Program-made: the position numbers and the translations under genes | NCBI RefSeq assembly: GCF_008370325.1 | Contig: NZ_VNIP01000001.1 | Span: 1-64,000, forward strand | Direction: 5' to 3' | DNA: 64,000 nucleotides | DNA from: Martinezella tropici | GTDB lineage: Bacteria > Pseudomonadota > Alphaproteobacteria > Rhizobiales > Rhizobiaceae | In this document: positions 18,226 to 28,520 of the stretch, piece after piece | How positions within the stretch are numbered: position 1 is the stretch's first letter | How the letters are laid out: each line of letters opens with the position of its first letter | Notes under the pieces: model-generated | What the model was told of the DNA's origin: nothing | Seen by the model: the letters and a program-made list of their open reading frames with translations, nothing else | Database searches by the model: none

Positions 18226-19344
18226 TCAGTGACCCTGATGCTGCGCCGAACCGGTCGACGAATCGGAAGAAGAACCGTTGCCCATATCCATGCCCTGCAT
18301 CGAATTGTCTCCATGCTGCATGGTGTGGCCGGCGCCGCCGTCAGCCTTGATGGGGGTGACTTCGGCCGGGCTCCCGTCGCGATTGTCGTAGATCAGGCGC
18401 TCGCGGTTTTCGTGGCTTTCCTTGCCGCCGCCGCCCTTGGCGTCGATATGCATCATTTCGCTCATGCACATCTTGCTCGGATCGGCGCACATGTTGAGGA
18501 TGGCATTGTAGAGACCATCGTCTACGGCGTTGAAGTACTGCACGGGGTTGCGCTCGCTCGGCTTGGCAAGCGTCAGATATTCCTGGCGGCCGAGCGCGGT
18601 GCCCTGGCCCTTGGCCTTCTGAACCCACTGGTCGAAATCGGCCTGATTAAGGCCATGGAACTTGAAGCGCATGTTCGAGAAGCCGGCGCCGCTGTAGTTG
18701 GCCGACATGCCCTGGAATTCGCCAGGATGGTTGATGACGGCATGCAGCTTCGTCTCCATGCCCGGCATGGCGTAGATCTGGCCCGCCAGCGCCGGGATGA
18801 AGAAGGAGTTCATGACGGCCGAAGCCGTGATCTTGAAATTGATCGGCCGATCGACCGGAGCGGCCATTTCGTTGACCGTGGCAATGCCGTATTCCGGATA
18901 GAAGAACAGCCATTTCCAGTCGAGCGCCACCACTTCCACCGTCAGCGGCTTCACGTCGGCGCTGAGCGGCTTGTCGGCGGCAATACGGTCGAGAGGGCGA
19001 TAGGGGTCGAGCTGATGGGTGCTGATCCAGGTCACCGCGCCGAGCGCGATGATGATGGCAAGGGGAGCGGACCAGATGACCAGCTCGAGACGTGTCGAAT
19101 GATGCCAATCCGGCTCATAGGTCGCTTGCGTGTTCGACTGGCGGTATCTCCAGGCGAAGAACAGCGTCAGGAAGATCACCGGGATGATGATGATCAGCAT
19201 CAGCACGACCGAGACGATGATGAGGTCTCGCTGCTGCATGGCGATATCGCCGGAGGGAGCCATCACCACCAGATTGCAACCTGAGAGCAGCAAAAACAAA
19301 GGGATGACGGATAAACGGCTGAAAATCTTCGATAGTCTTGGCAC
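18226..19344 (-). CDS. cyoA: Cytochrome o ubiquinol oxidase subunit II
   Basis: 372-residue subunit II lipoprotein: signal peptide with lipobox LLSGC (acylated Cys near residue 23), two membrane segments, then a periplasmic cupredoxin-like domain (VVALDWKWLFFYPEYG, FFIPALAGQIYAMPGM). As in quinol oxidases, the CuA ligands are absent. The tail is unusual: after about residue 310 it becomes Gly/Ser/His/Met-rich (MQHGDNSMQGMDMGNG... SAQHQGH). The start is GTG at 19344. It is the first gene of the cyo operon. Confidence 0.93.
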   Translation of the reverse strand: MPRLSKIFSRLSVIPLFLLLSGCNLVVMAPSGDIAMQQRDLIIVSVVLMLIIIIPVIFLTLFFAWRYRQSNTQATYEPDWHHSTRLELVIWSAPLAIIIALGAVTWISTHQLDPYRPLDRIAADKPLSADVKPLTVEVVALDWKWLFFYPEYGIATVNEMAAPVDRPINFKITASAVMNSFFIPALAGQIYAMPGMETKLHAVINHPGEFQGMSANYSGAGFSNMRFKFHGLNQADFDQWVQKAKGQGTALGRQEYLTLAKPSERNPVQYFNAVDDGLYNAILNMCADPSKMCMSEMMHIDAKGGGGKESHENRERLIYDNRDGSPAEVTPIKADGGAGHTMQHGDNSMQGMDMGNGSSSDSSTGSAQHQGH

Positions 19345-19737
19345 GTCTTAAAGCTCTTTTTGTTTCGACCCTACCGCGACTAAAGGACGGCGGTCATGAA
19401 CGATATGAGGTGTTTCGTCGCACCGCAGCAAACTCGGGTGCGATGCGGTATGGAATGCTGTCCCACCTATCGGGAAAACCCTGATAAATCCAGAAGGTTT
19501 TCCACGAGGCCCTTCGCTTTTGTCGCCGCTAATATACCTGGATCGGAACAAATGACTATCGCTGCCGGTTCCTGCTTGGACCGGAATATGGCGGCGAAAG
19601 CCGAAATGACCCGATTTGATAGCTAATTTGCGAATTATTTCATGCTCGATACTTGATATGTTCGCACGTTTGATCGACATTTTCATTACGCGCGAATTCG
19701 TGGAGGAATTCGCGCTCGGAGAGGGAGGCTCCCGCGC
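19345..19737. promoter_or_regulatory. Divergent intergenic region between cyoA and the MFS gene
   Basis: 393 bp with no supported gene. It must contain the cyo promoter (minus) and the symporter promoter (plus). I see no confident -35/-10 pair. The clearest structure is a long inverted repeat close to the symporter start, listed separately. Confidence 0.35.
19690..19715 (+). promoter_or_regulatory. 10-bp perfect inverted repeat before the MFS gene
   Basis: GCGCGAATTC and GAATTCGCGC flank GTGGAG, 22 bp upstream of the start codon and next to the Shine-Dalgarno gagggagg. It could be an operator or a leader hairpin that affects translation. Confidence 0.5.
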
Positions 19738-21075
19738 ATGGTCAGCGTTACGCATGAATCATTGAATCCCACATCTTCAACGCTTGAGAGCGATGCCCGC
19801 AGCATGCATGCGGGTGGTACCGTCGCTCCCGGAAACATCGCCATCGGCGTGATCATTGGTCGCACGTCCGAGTTCTTCGATTTCTTCGTCTATGCCATCG
19901 CATCGGTCCTAGTCTTCCCGAAGCTGATCTTCCCCTTCGCCGACCCGCTGCATGGCACGCTTCTTTCCTTCCTGGTCTTCTCGCTCGCTTTCATCGCGCG
20001 TCCGATCGGCTCGTTCATCTTCATGGCGATCGACCGCACCTATGGCCGTGGCGTCAAGCTGACGATCGCCCTGTTTCTGCTCGGCGGGTCCACGGCATCC
20101 ATGAGCTTCCTGCCCGGCTATAGCGAAGTCGGCGTCTATGCGATCATCCTGCTTGCGATCTTCCGCATCGGGCAGGGCCTTGCGCTCGGCGGCGCCTGGG
20201 ATGGCCTCGCCTCGCTCCTGGCGCTCAATGCCCCGACCAACCACCGCGGCTGGTATGCGATGATCCCGCAGCTCGGCGCGCCGATCGGCTTCATGCTGGC
20301 GAGTGCCCTGTTCGCCTATTTCGTCACGAGCATTTCGGCGGCGGACTTCCTCGATTGGGGTTGGCGCTACCCCTTCTTCTGCGCCTTCGCGGTCAACGTC
20401 GTCGCGCTCTTCGCCCGCCTGCGTCTGGTGGCAACCGAAGAATTCGGCACGCTGCTCGAACGCCATGAGCTTGAGCCCGTGAAGATGACGGAACTCCTGC
20501 GCGTGCATGGCCGGGACGTCCTGATCGGCGCCTTCGTGCCGCTGGCAAGCTTTGCGACCTTCCATCTGGTTACGGTCTTCCCGCTGGGCTGGGTCACGCT
20601 TTATAGCGAGCAGACCCCCGGTTCGTTCCTACTGATGGAATTCTTGGGCGCCATCTGCGGCATTCTCGCCATCATCTGTTCCGGCATGCTCGCCGACCGG
20701 ATCGGCCGCCGCAATCAGCTTGCCATCGGTGCCGTGCTGATCGCCTGCTTCGCTTTCGTCGCGCCCTGGCTGCTCGATGGCGGCGTCACTGGCCGTCACA
20801 TCTACGTGGTTCTCGGCTTCACGCTGCTCGGTCTCTCCTTCGGTCAGGCGGCCGGCGCAAGCGCTTCGCGCTTCAGCCAGAACTATCGCTACAGCGGCTC
20901 GGCCCTTGTGTCGGATTTGTCCTGGCTGATCGGTGCCGGCTTCGCGCCCTTCGTGGCGCTTGCTCTCTCCAGCCAGTTCGGCCTCGTCTACACCAGCCTC
21001 TATCTGCTGTCGGGCGTCGTCTGCACACTGGTCGCGATCTTCTTCAGCAAGACGCTGGAGACGCGGGACAACTAA
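19738..21075 (+). CDS. MFS transporter, metabolite:H+ symporter (MHS)-like
   Basis: 445-residue secondary transporter with twelve predicted membrane segments. The N-terminal GRTSEFFDFFVYAIAS, the RPIGSFIFMAIDRTYGR loop between segments 2 and 3, and DRIGRRNQLAIG between segments 8 and 9 match the proline/betaine/citrate/alpha-ketoglutarate symporter group. The substrate cannot be assigned. The start follows gagggaggctcccgcg. It is transcribed alone, divergent from cyo, and ends at a strong terminator. Confidence 0.85.
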   Translation: MVSVTHESLNPTSSTLESDARSMHAGGTVAPGNIAIGVIIGRTSEFFDFFVYAIASVLVFPKLIFPFADPLHGTLLSFLVFSLAFIARPIGSFIFMAIDRTYGRGVKLTIALFLLGGSTASMSFLPGYSEVGVYAIILLAIFRIGQGLALGGAWDGLASLLALNAPTNHRGWYAMIPQLGAPIGFMLASALFAYFVTSISAADFLDWGWRYPFFCAFAVNVVALFARLRLVATEEFGTLLERHELEPVKMTELLRVHGRDVLIGAFVPLASFATFHLVTVFPLGWVTLYSEQTPGSFLLMEFLGAICGILAIICSGMLADRIGRRNQLAIGAVLIACFAFVAPWLLDGGVTGRHIYVVLGFTLLGLSFGQAAGASASRFSQNYRYSGSALVSDLSWLIGAGFAPFVALALSSQFGLVYTSLYLLSGVVCTLVAIFFSKTLETRDN

Positions 21076-21097
21076 GTTCTATCTTCGATGGAGGAGG

Positions 21098-21128
21098 GGC
21101 CGCGGCATGAAAGTGCCGCGGCCTTTTT
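21098..21128 (+). terminator. Rho-independent terminator of the MFS gene
   Basis: Perfect 10-bp stem GGCCGCGGCA/TGCCGCGGCC with a 6-nt loop, followed by TTTTT. Confidence 0.9.
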
Positions 21129-21178
21129 GCATGCCGGTTGCGCCTTGCCCGACCTCCGGCGGAGATGACGGCGAAATC

Positions 21179-21207
21179 TTGACTCTCTTCTCAAACTTTT
21201 GTGATAA
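21179..21207 (+). promoter_or_regulatory. Sigma-70-type promoter of the iron ABC operon
   Basis: TTGACT at 21179-21184 and TGATAA at 21202-21207 with 17-nt spacing, about 95 bp upstream of the binding-protein start. Confidence 0.6.
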
Positions 21208-21226
21208 GGAGGTCGGAGTTAAAACT

Positions 21227-21241
21227 TGAAAACGATAGTCA
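21227..21241 (+). promoter_or_regulatory. Candidate IRO box (RirA-type iron operator)
   Basis: TGA-AAACGATAG-TCA matches the TGA-N9-TCA pattern of rhizobial iron-responsive operators. It lies about 20 bp downstream of the putative -10 element, a position suited to repression. The pattern alone is short; its place before an iron importer is what gives it weight. Confidence 0.55.
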
Positions 21242-21300
21242 TGAAAAATATAGGCTATCGCATCGCTGCCGGAGGCGGCGACTTCAAAGCGAGAGGATTT

Positions 21301-22317
21301 ATGACTTTTTCCGTTTCTCATCTCACCAGTGCGCTGGCGCTTGCCGTAGGTCTTGCAACTGCTCCAATGATGGCGAATGCCGCCGACGCCGAAGGCATCG
21401 TGGTCTACAACGCCCAGCATGAGGCGCTGACGCAGGCATGGGCGGATGGCTTCACCAAGGAAACCGGCATTAAGGTCACGATCCGCAACGGTAGCGACAT
21501 GCAGTTCGCCAACCAGATCGTTCAGGAAGGCGCAGCCTCCCCGGCAGACGTCTATCTGACGGAAAATTCTCCGGGCATGGCGCTGGTCGACGCCAACAAG
21601 CTCTTCGCTCCCGTCGATGCCGCGACGCTGGCGCAGGTGCCGGAAACCTTCAAGGCCGCCGATGGCAATTGGGTCGGCGTTGCCGCCCGCTCCACGGTTT
21701 TCGCCTATGACAAGACCAAGCTGAAGGAAGCCGATCTGCCGAAGTCGATGCTCGACCTTGCCGATCCCAAGTGGAAAGGCCGCTGGGGCGCTTCGCCGGC
21801 CGGCGCCGATTTCCAGGCAATCGTCAGTGCTCTTCTGGAGCTGAAGGGCGAGGATGCCACCCGCGCCTGGCTGAAGGCCATGAAGGAAAATGCCAGCTTC
21901 TACAAGGGCAACAGTGTTGCCATGAAGGCCGTCAATGCCGGCGAGGTCGAAGGTGCGGTGATCTATCACTATTACTGGTTCGGCGATCAGGCAAAGACCG
22001 GCGAAAACAGCAAGAATGTTGCCCTGCATTACTTCAAAAACCAGGATCCGGGCGCTTTCGTCAGCATCTCCGGCGGCGGCGTTCTGGCATCCAGCCAGCA
22101 TCAGAAGGAAGCCCAGGCATTCCTGAAGTGGATCACCGGCAAGGACGGTCAGGCCGTTCTGCGCGATGGCAACTCCTACGAATATGCCGTCGGCAACGGC
22201 GAGGCTTCCAATTCGAAGCTGGTGCCGCTCTCCGACCTGCAGGCACCGAAGGTCGAGCCTTCGAAGCTGAACAGCAAGAAGGTCACCGACCTGATGACGG
22301 AAGCCGGACTTATCTAA
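21301..22317 (+). CDS. Periplasmic ferric-iron-binding protein (FbpA/FutA type)
   Basis: 338-residue periplasmic receptor of a ferric-iron ABC importer. The signal peptide ends at MMANAADA (about residue 28). The mature start GIVVYNAQHEAL is the family's first strand. The C-lobe carries the Tyr pair VIYHYYWFG, matching the Fe(III)-phenolate ligands, and PGAFVSISGGGVL is the usual core. I start at 21301 because GAGAGGA lies 4-5 nt upstream; a longer frame from 21226 would overlap the IRO box. Fe(III) is inferred from the tyrosines and the IRO box. Confidence 0.88.
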   Translation: MTFSVSHLTSALALAVGLATAPMMANAADAEGIVVYNAQHEALTQAWADGFTKETGIKVTIRNGSDMQFANQIVQEGAASPADVYLTENSPGMALVDANKLFAPVDAATLAQVPETFKAADGNWVGVAARSTVFAYDKTKLKEADLPKSMLDLADPKWKGRWGASPAGADFQAIVSALLELKGEDATRAWLKAMKENASFYKGNSVAMKAVNAGEVEGAVIYHYYWFGDQAKTGENSKNVALHYFKNQDPGAFVSISGGGVLASSQHQKEAQAFLKWITGKDGQAVLRDGNSYEYAVGNGEASNSKLVPLSDLQAPKVEPSKLNSKKVTDLMTEAGLI

Positions 22318-22430
22318 GACGAAAGCCCGTGCCGCGGCGCCTTGAAGAGCGCTTCCGGGCCGGCTTGCTCTTGCATCATTGTCCTATGCCCTGCTAGGGG
22401 CATGGACATGGCCTTAAGGCCGATCGATCG

Positions 22431-22456
22431 GGCAACCGCCGTCAGCGGCGGTTGCC
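22431..22456 (+). other. Intercistronic hairpin after the iron-binding-protein gene
   Basis: Perfect 10-bp stem GGCAACCGCC/GGCGGTTGCC around GTCAGC, between binding protein and permease. There are only two Ts after it, so it likely acts as a partial terminator or mRNA stabiliser. Confidence 0.6.
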
Positions 22457-22471
22457 TTCCTATTTCAGGGC

Positions 22472-24078
22472 GTGAAAGGCAGCTCGGATTTGCTGCAGAA
22501 GAACACATATGCCGGCGAGCCTGCCGCCATGCGAATGCCCCAATTGACGGCCGCTCCCCGCGGCCGCGTTCGGCATGCCTCCGTCGTCGCCCTTGCCTCC
22601 ATCGTAGCGCTTCTGAGCCTGGTGCCGCTCGGCTTCATCGTCTGGATCACCATCGATACCGGCTGGACCGAAGTCATCGCCCTGATCTTCCGTAGCCGCG
22701 TTGGCGAGCTGCTCGTCAATACCGTCCTGCTCGAAATCTGCACCATTCCGCTGTGCATCCTGCTCGCGGTCACGCTTGCGTGGCTGACGGAGCGCACCGA
22801 TATTCCCGGCGCCCGCCTCTGGTCCTGGCTCGCCGCAGCACCGCTTGCCGTGCCCGCTTTCGTGCACAGCTATGCCTGGGTCAGCCTCATGCCCGGCATG
22901 CGCGGGCTCTGGAGCGGCGTGCTAGTATCGGTGCTCGCCTATTTTCCGTTCCTTTATCTGCCCGTCGCGGCTGCCTTGCGCCGCCTCGATCCGGCGATCG
23001 AGGATGCGGCCGCCTCGCTCGGCCTCGGCCCCTGGCGCGTCTTCTTCCGCGCGATCCTGCCGCAGCTTCGCCTTGCCATCTGCGGCGGCTCGCTGCTGAT
23101 CGGCCTGCATCTCCTGGCGGAATACGGTCTCTACGTGATGATCCGCTTCGACACCTTCTCCACCGCCATCGTCGACCAGTTCCAATCGGCTTATAATAGT
23201 CCGGCCGCCAACATGCTCGGCGGCGTTCTCGTCTTCTGCTGCCTGCTGCTGCTCGGCATCGAGGTGCTGGTGCGCGGCAACGAGCGCTACGCCCGCATCG
23301 GTTCGGGTGCCGCCCGTCCCGCCGATCGCCGTCGCCTCGGCTGGTTCGTCGGTCCGGCCATCGCGCTCCCGGTCGTGACCGCCGCGCTGACGCTCGGCAT
23401 TCCCTTCGTCACCCTGGCGCGCTGGCTCTATCTCGGCGGCATGGATATCTGGCGGATCGATACGGTCGGCTCCGCCCTGCTGCAGACCATTGTTCTGGCG
23501 ATCGCCGGCGGCCTGCTTGCCACCATTGCGGCAATACCTATGGCCTGGCTGTCGGTGCGCGCGCCGGGCCGGCTGCAGCGCATTCTCGAAGCCTGCCACT
23601 ATTATGTCGGCTCGCTGCCGGGCGTCGTCGTTGCGCTGGCTCTGGTGTCCATCACCGTCCGGCTGGTCCTGCCGCTCTATCAGACCTTTGCCACCCTGCT
23701 GCTCGCCTATGTCCTGCTGTTCCTCCCGCGCGCCATGGTCGGACTGCGCGCCAGCATCGCTCAGGCGCCTGTCGAGCTCGAACGCGCCGCCATGGCGCTT
23801 GGCCGCACGCCGGCGCAGGCCGTGCGGCAGATCACCATGCGTCTTGCCGCTCCCGGCTTTGCCGCCAGTGTGGCGCTTGTCGCGCTCGGCATCACCAATG
23901 AGTTGACGGCAACGCTGATGCTCTCTCCCAATGGCACGGAAACGCTGGCGACGAAATTCTGGTCGCTGACGAGCGAGATCGATTATGTTTCGGCGGCACC
24001 CTATGCCTTCATGATGGTTATCCTGTCGCTGCCGCTCACCCTTCTTCTTTACGTGCAATCCAAGCGGACGGCCGGACA

Positions 24079-24082
<4 letters not shown>
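22472..24082 (+). CDS. Ferric-iron ABC transporter permease (FbpB/SfuB type)
   Basis: Fused double-length permease, up to 536 residues with about twelve membrane segments in two homologous halves. Each half has an EAA loop: [22 protein letters not shown] in the first, and [19 protein letters not shown] in the second. This two-domain layout is typical of Fe(III) permeases. The start is uncertain: GTG at 22472 follows cagggc, while ATG at 22529 (MRMPQLT) is nearer the first membrane segment. It overlaps the ATPase gene by 4 nt. Confidence 0.88.
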
Positions 24083-25140
<1,058 letters not shown>

Positions 25141-25173
25141 GCGTCATTTGGGTTGAAGGCGACGGAGCTTTGA

Positions 25174-25274
25174 AGCAATTTCAGGAAAAGTGCACAGCGG
25201 TTTTCCGCCCGGAATTGCGTGAAAATAAAGAGATAGAGCGTTTCAGAGATTCCAGGATGCGCTGAACCGCTCTA
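25174..25274 (+). repeat. Dispersed palindromic intergenic repeat, copy 2
   Basis: Same element as 11591-11690 in the opposite orientation. Its left block contains AGTGCACAGCGGTTTTCCG and CGGAATTGCGTG; the right block is GAGCGTTTC...GAACCGCTC. It sits between the iron operon and the next gene. Confidence 0.75.
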
Positions 25275-25323
25275 GGGAAGATAGGGCACGCCATCATCGT
25301 GCTCCATGCCGAAGGAATTCCCC

Positions 25324-26499
25324 ATGCCTTTTCCCGATGAGATCGCCGAGGATTTGCCTTTCCTCACGTCGCTTCGCCATAATCTTCATGCCCACCCCGA
25401 ACTCGGCTTCGAGGAGGAGCGCACCAGCGGCATCGTTGCCACCTTGTTGGAGGAGGCCGGGCTGCCGGTGCATCGTGGCCTCGGCAAGACCGGTGTGGTC
25501 GGTACCCTACAGGTCGGCAATGGCACGCGCCGCATCGGACTTCGCGCCGACATGGATGCGCTCGCCATGCCGGAGAAGGCCAATCGGCCCTACAAATCCA
25601 CCATTCCGGGCAAGATGCATGCCTGCGGGCATGACGGCCATACGGCTATGCTGATTGGCGCCGCCCGCCATCTTGCCGCCAAACGCGGCTTTTCCGGCAC
25701 GGTGCATTTCATCTTCCAGCCGGCCGAGGAAGGTCGAGGCGGTGCGCGGCGCATGGTGGAGGAAGGGCTTTTCGATCTGTTTCCCTGCGATGCTGTCTAC
25801 GGCCTGCACAACATGCCCGGTCTCGATATCGACGAGATGGCCGTCGTCGAGGGGCCGCAGCTCGCCTCGTCGGATAGCTGGCGCGTCACCTTCCGCGGCA
25901 CCGGCACCCATGGCGCCAAGCCGCATCTCGGCAAGGATCCGATCACGGCGGCGGCGACCTTCCTGTCTTCGCTGCAGACCATCGTCGGGCGAGTGGTCGA
26001 TCCGCTGCAGCCGGCCGTCGTCAGCGCCTGCTCGCTGCAGGCAGGCGATCCCAAGGCTCTGAACGTCATTCCCGACACCGTCGAGATCGGCGGCACGGCG
26101 CGCGCCTATACGCCAACGGTTCGTGATCAGCTCGAGGAGGAAATCGGGCGCCTGGCGCATGGCACGGCGGCCATGTATGGGATCGCCGTCGACTATCAGT
26201 TCGAGCGCCGCATTCCGCCCGTCGTCAATCATGCCGATGCCACGGTGCGGGCGCTGAAGGCCGCGACAGCAGTCTTTGGCGAAAAGGTGTTGACCCGTTT
26301 TCCGCCATCGACCGCCGGTGACGATTTCGCCTTTTTCGGCCAGAAGGCTCCGGGCTGCTACGTCTGGCTCGGCAACGGCCCGGCCGTCGACGGAGCTTTG
26401 CATCATAATACCGGCTATGACTTCAATGACGCTGCGATCGCCTCGGGCGTGGCCTTCTGGACGACACTGGTGGAGCAGGAGTTGGGTGAGGAAGGCTGA
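25324..26499 (+). CDS. M20D family amidohydrolase (hippurate hydrolase-like)
   Basis: 391-residue di-metal peptidase/amidohydrolase that releases an acyl group from an N-acyl amino acid. Metal and catalytic motifs are HPELGFEEERT, GLRADMDAL, MHACGHDGHTAML, the catalytic FQPAEEGRGGA, YGLHNMPG, GTGTHGAKPH (dimerisation-domain His) and the final TGYDFND. I choose the start at 25324 because GAAGGAA lies 6 nt upstream; an ATG at 25306 is also in frame. The substrate may be hippurate, N-acetyl amino acids or an indole-acetyl conjugate. It is convergent with adenine deaminase. Confidence 0.88.
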   Translation: MPFPDEIAEDLPFLTSLRHNLHAHPELGFEEERTSGIVATLLEEAGLPVHRGLGKTGVVGTLQVGNGTRRIGLRADMDALAMPEKANRPYKSTIPGKMHACGHDGHTAMLIGAARHLAAKRGFSGTVHFIFQPAEEGRGGARRMVEEGLFDLFPCDAVYGLHNMPGLDIDEMAVVEGPQLASSDSWRVTFRGTGTHGAKPHLGKDPITAAATFLSSLQTIVGRVVDPLQPAVVSACSLQAGDPKALNVIPDTVEIGGTARAYTPTVRDQLEEEIGRLAHGTAAMYGIAVDYQFERRIPPVVNHADATVRALKAATAVFGEKVLTRFPPSTAGDDFAFFGQKAPGCYVWLGNGPAVDGALHHNTGYDFNDAAIASGVAFWTTLVEQELGEEG

Positions 26500-26529
26500 A
26501 GCTGCTTCGAATATGACGCACCTTCACCA

Positions 26530-26716
26530 CCCCCCTCTGTCCCTTTCGGGACATCTCCCCCACAAAGGGGGAGATTGTTGGGAGTTTGTCGCTCGTCTAT
26601 CAAAAACAATAAGCCGTGATTTCGGCAGACTCGATGTACCCATGAGGCGAAGAGGCTGCTCCAAGTTACCGATCTCCCCCTTGTGGGGGAGATGTCACGA
26701 AGGGACAGAGGGGGTG
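26530..26716. repeat. Inverted-repeat element with about 47-bp arms
   Basis: The left arm (26530-26577) reads CCCCCCTCTGTCCCTTT..., with an internal CTCCCCC/GGGGGAG hairpin. The right arm (26670-26716) is nearly its reverse complement. About 90 bp of unrelated sequence separates them. There is no transposase. It could be a MITE-like or REP-like element that also ends transcription between the two convergent genes. Confidence 0.75.
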
Positions 26717-26720
26717 CGCA

Positions 26721-28520
26721 CTATCCACGAACGCGTAGTAACTCCCCGAGCACCGGCGTTTCCAACACCTGTCCCGTCGCAACATCGGCAATGCCGCGAT
26801 CCGTCTGGTGCGGCCCGGCATTGCAGGCAAGCGTTGCGCCGAAGCAGGCCTTAAAGACGAGGTAGGGCGGGTTCCAGTCGACGATAGTATCGATCGCTTC
26901 GCGGACGGCGCGGAAGGCGTTGGCGGTTTCCGCAAGCGGCGCATCGCCGACAAGTCCGGAGAGCGGCAGCGGCAGCAGCGCCTCGATCCTGCCGTCGCGT
27001 GCCACCGCCAGCCCGCCGCCCGCCGCGATGACGGCGTTGGCGGCAATCGCCATATCCTCTGCATTGCCGCCGAAAACCGTTAGGTTGTGGCTGTCATGCG
27101 AAACCGTGGTGCAGAAGGCGCCGCGCCATTCGCCCCAGCCCGTCAGGAAGCCGATGCGCGGCCGGCCGTCCGCCTTGCCATGACGATGGGCGACGGCAAT
27201 CATGGCGGTTCCTGCCGGCGGCACGACGAAGCCGTTCTCTACATCGGCTTGCATTTCACCCCATTGCGTGAAGCGCGGCTGATCGATGGTCGCAAGCCGG
27301 ACGTGGTTGCCGGTCGCCGCCACACGGAAATCGTTGTCGCTGAACGATGTCAGCTTGACCGAATTGCGCAGCAGCGCGGCATCGGCCGGCTCGATCAGAC
27401 CGATCATGCGGCCGCTCTCGACGACTACGGCACCATTGACGATCACATGCCGCGCCTTGAAGCTCCGCAAATCTTCGAAGAGCACGATGTCGGCGCGTCG
27501 TCCGGCCGCGATCAGGCCCAGATCGCTGCGCCCCAGCCGCATGGCAGCATTGAGGGTCGCCGCCCGCAAGGCCCATTCAGGGTTAAGGCCATAACCGACG
27601 AGACGGCGCACCACATCGTCGAGGCCGCCGCCGTCATGAAGCTCGTCGGGAAAGACATCGTCGGTGCAGAGCGTCACGGTCTGCGGTAGAAAGCCGAGAT
27701 CGTTGATGACGTCGGCGAATTCCGGCAGCAGATGGTCGTGCGAGCCGCGCAGCTCGATGGCAAGGCCCGCCGAGAGCTTGGCCAGCAGATCGGCGCTGGA
27801 CGTCAGCTCATGGTCGGAGGAGACGCCGGCAGCCATGAAGGCGTTGAGATCGGCGCCCTCGAGCCCGCGTGCATGGCCGCAAATCATCTTGCCCGAAAGC
27901 AATCCAGCATTGACGATGTCAGTGGCGCGCGGATCGCCGTCGATGACGCCACGCATGGTCATGACCTCGGCCACGCCGCCGATATCCGGCCACGCCAGCA
28001 TCTCAGCCATCTCAGCCGCGTCGAAATCGGCGCCGGCAAGCTCCAGCCCCGGTGCGGAAGGCACGCAGGACGGCGCCAGCGGTATCACGCGCAGCGGCAA
28101 TCGCCGCGTCGCCTCGATTGCCCAGCGCACGCCGTCGAGACCGTGGACGTTGCCGAATTCGTGCGGATCCCAGACGATGGTCGTCACGCCGCGCGGCAGG
28201 ACGGCTTCGGCATAGGCCGCCGGCGTCACCATCGAGCTTTCGATATGCATATGCGTGTCGATCAGGCCGGGCGAAAGGACGCAGCTCTCGGCATTGATTG
28301 TCCGCATCGCATCGGCGCGGCTGCCGGGCGCATGCACGCTCGCGATCAGCGGGCCGACGATGCCGATATCGGCGGAGCGAATCTGCCCGGTCACCATGTC
28401 GACAAGGCGGCCGCCGGCAATCAACAGATCGAAGGGTTGATCGCCGCGTGCTGCGGCGACCGCGCGTAAACGCAGCTCCGGAACATTCAGGTCCGCCGGT
28501 TCATGGCAATTTCCGCTCAT
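26721..28520 (-). CDS. ade: Adenine deaminase
   Basis: 599-residue metalloenzyme converting adenine to hypoxanthine and ammonia in purine salvage. The canonical motifs are all present: GLIDTHMHIESS (HxH), WDPHEFGNVHG (bridging Glu), MICGHARGL, GVSSDHEL and LCTDDVFPDEL. The C-terminal domain includes HDSHNLTVFG. The frame overlaps the nucleoside hydrolase stop by 4 nt (ATGA), coupling ribonucleoside cleavage to base deamination. It is the closer of the window's two paralogues to the classic enzyme. Confidence 0.93.
   Translation of the reverse strand: MSGNCHEPADLNVPELRLRAVAAARGDQPFDLLIAGGRLVDMVTGQIRSADIGIVGPLIASVHAPGSRADAMRTINAESCVLSPGLIDTHMHIESSMVTPAAYAEAVLPRGVTTIVWDPHEFGNVHGLDGVRWAIEATRRLPLRVIPLAPSCVPSAPGLELAGADFDAAEMAEMLAWPDIGGVAEVMTMRGVIDGDPRATDIVNAGLLSGKMICGHARGLEGADLNAFMAAGVSSDHELTSSADLLAKLSAGLAIELRGSHDHLLPEFADVINDLGFLPQTVTLCTDDVFPDELHDGGGLDDVVRRLVGYGLNPEWALRAATLNAAMRLGRSDLGLIAAGRRADIVLFEDLRSFKARHVIVNGAVVVESGRMIGLIEPADAALLRNSVKLTSFSDNDFRVAATGNHVRLATIDQPRFTQWGEMQADVENGFVVPPAGTAMIAVAHRHGKADGRPRIGFLTGWGEWRGAFCTTVSHDSHNLTVFGGNAEDMAIAANAVIAAGGGLAVARDGRIEALLPLPLSGLVGDAPLAETANAFRAVREAIDTIVDWNPPYLVFKACFGATLACNAGPHQTDRGIADVATGQVLETPVLGELLRVRG

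Noticed and set aside
21180..21195. Second IRO-like box TGA...TCA overlapping the -35 element
   Set aside because: The spacer is 8 nt and not 9, so it does not meet the pattern; only the downstream box was kept.
26530..26716. CRISPR or IS remnant
   Set aside because: Only two arms in inverted orientation, no regular spacers and no transposase-coding sequence.
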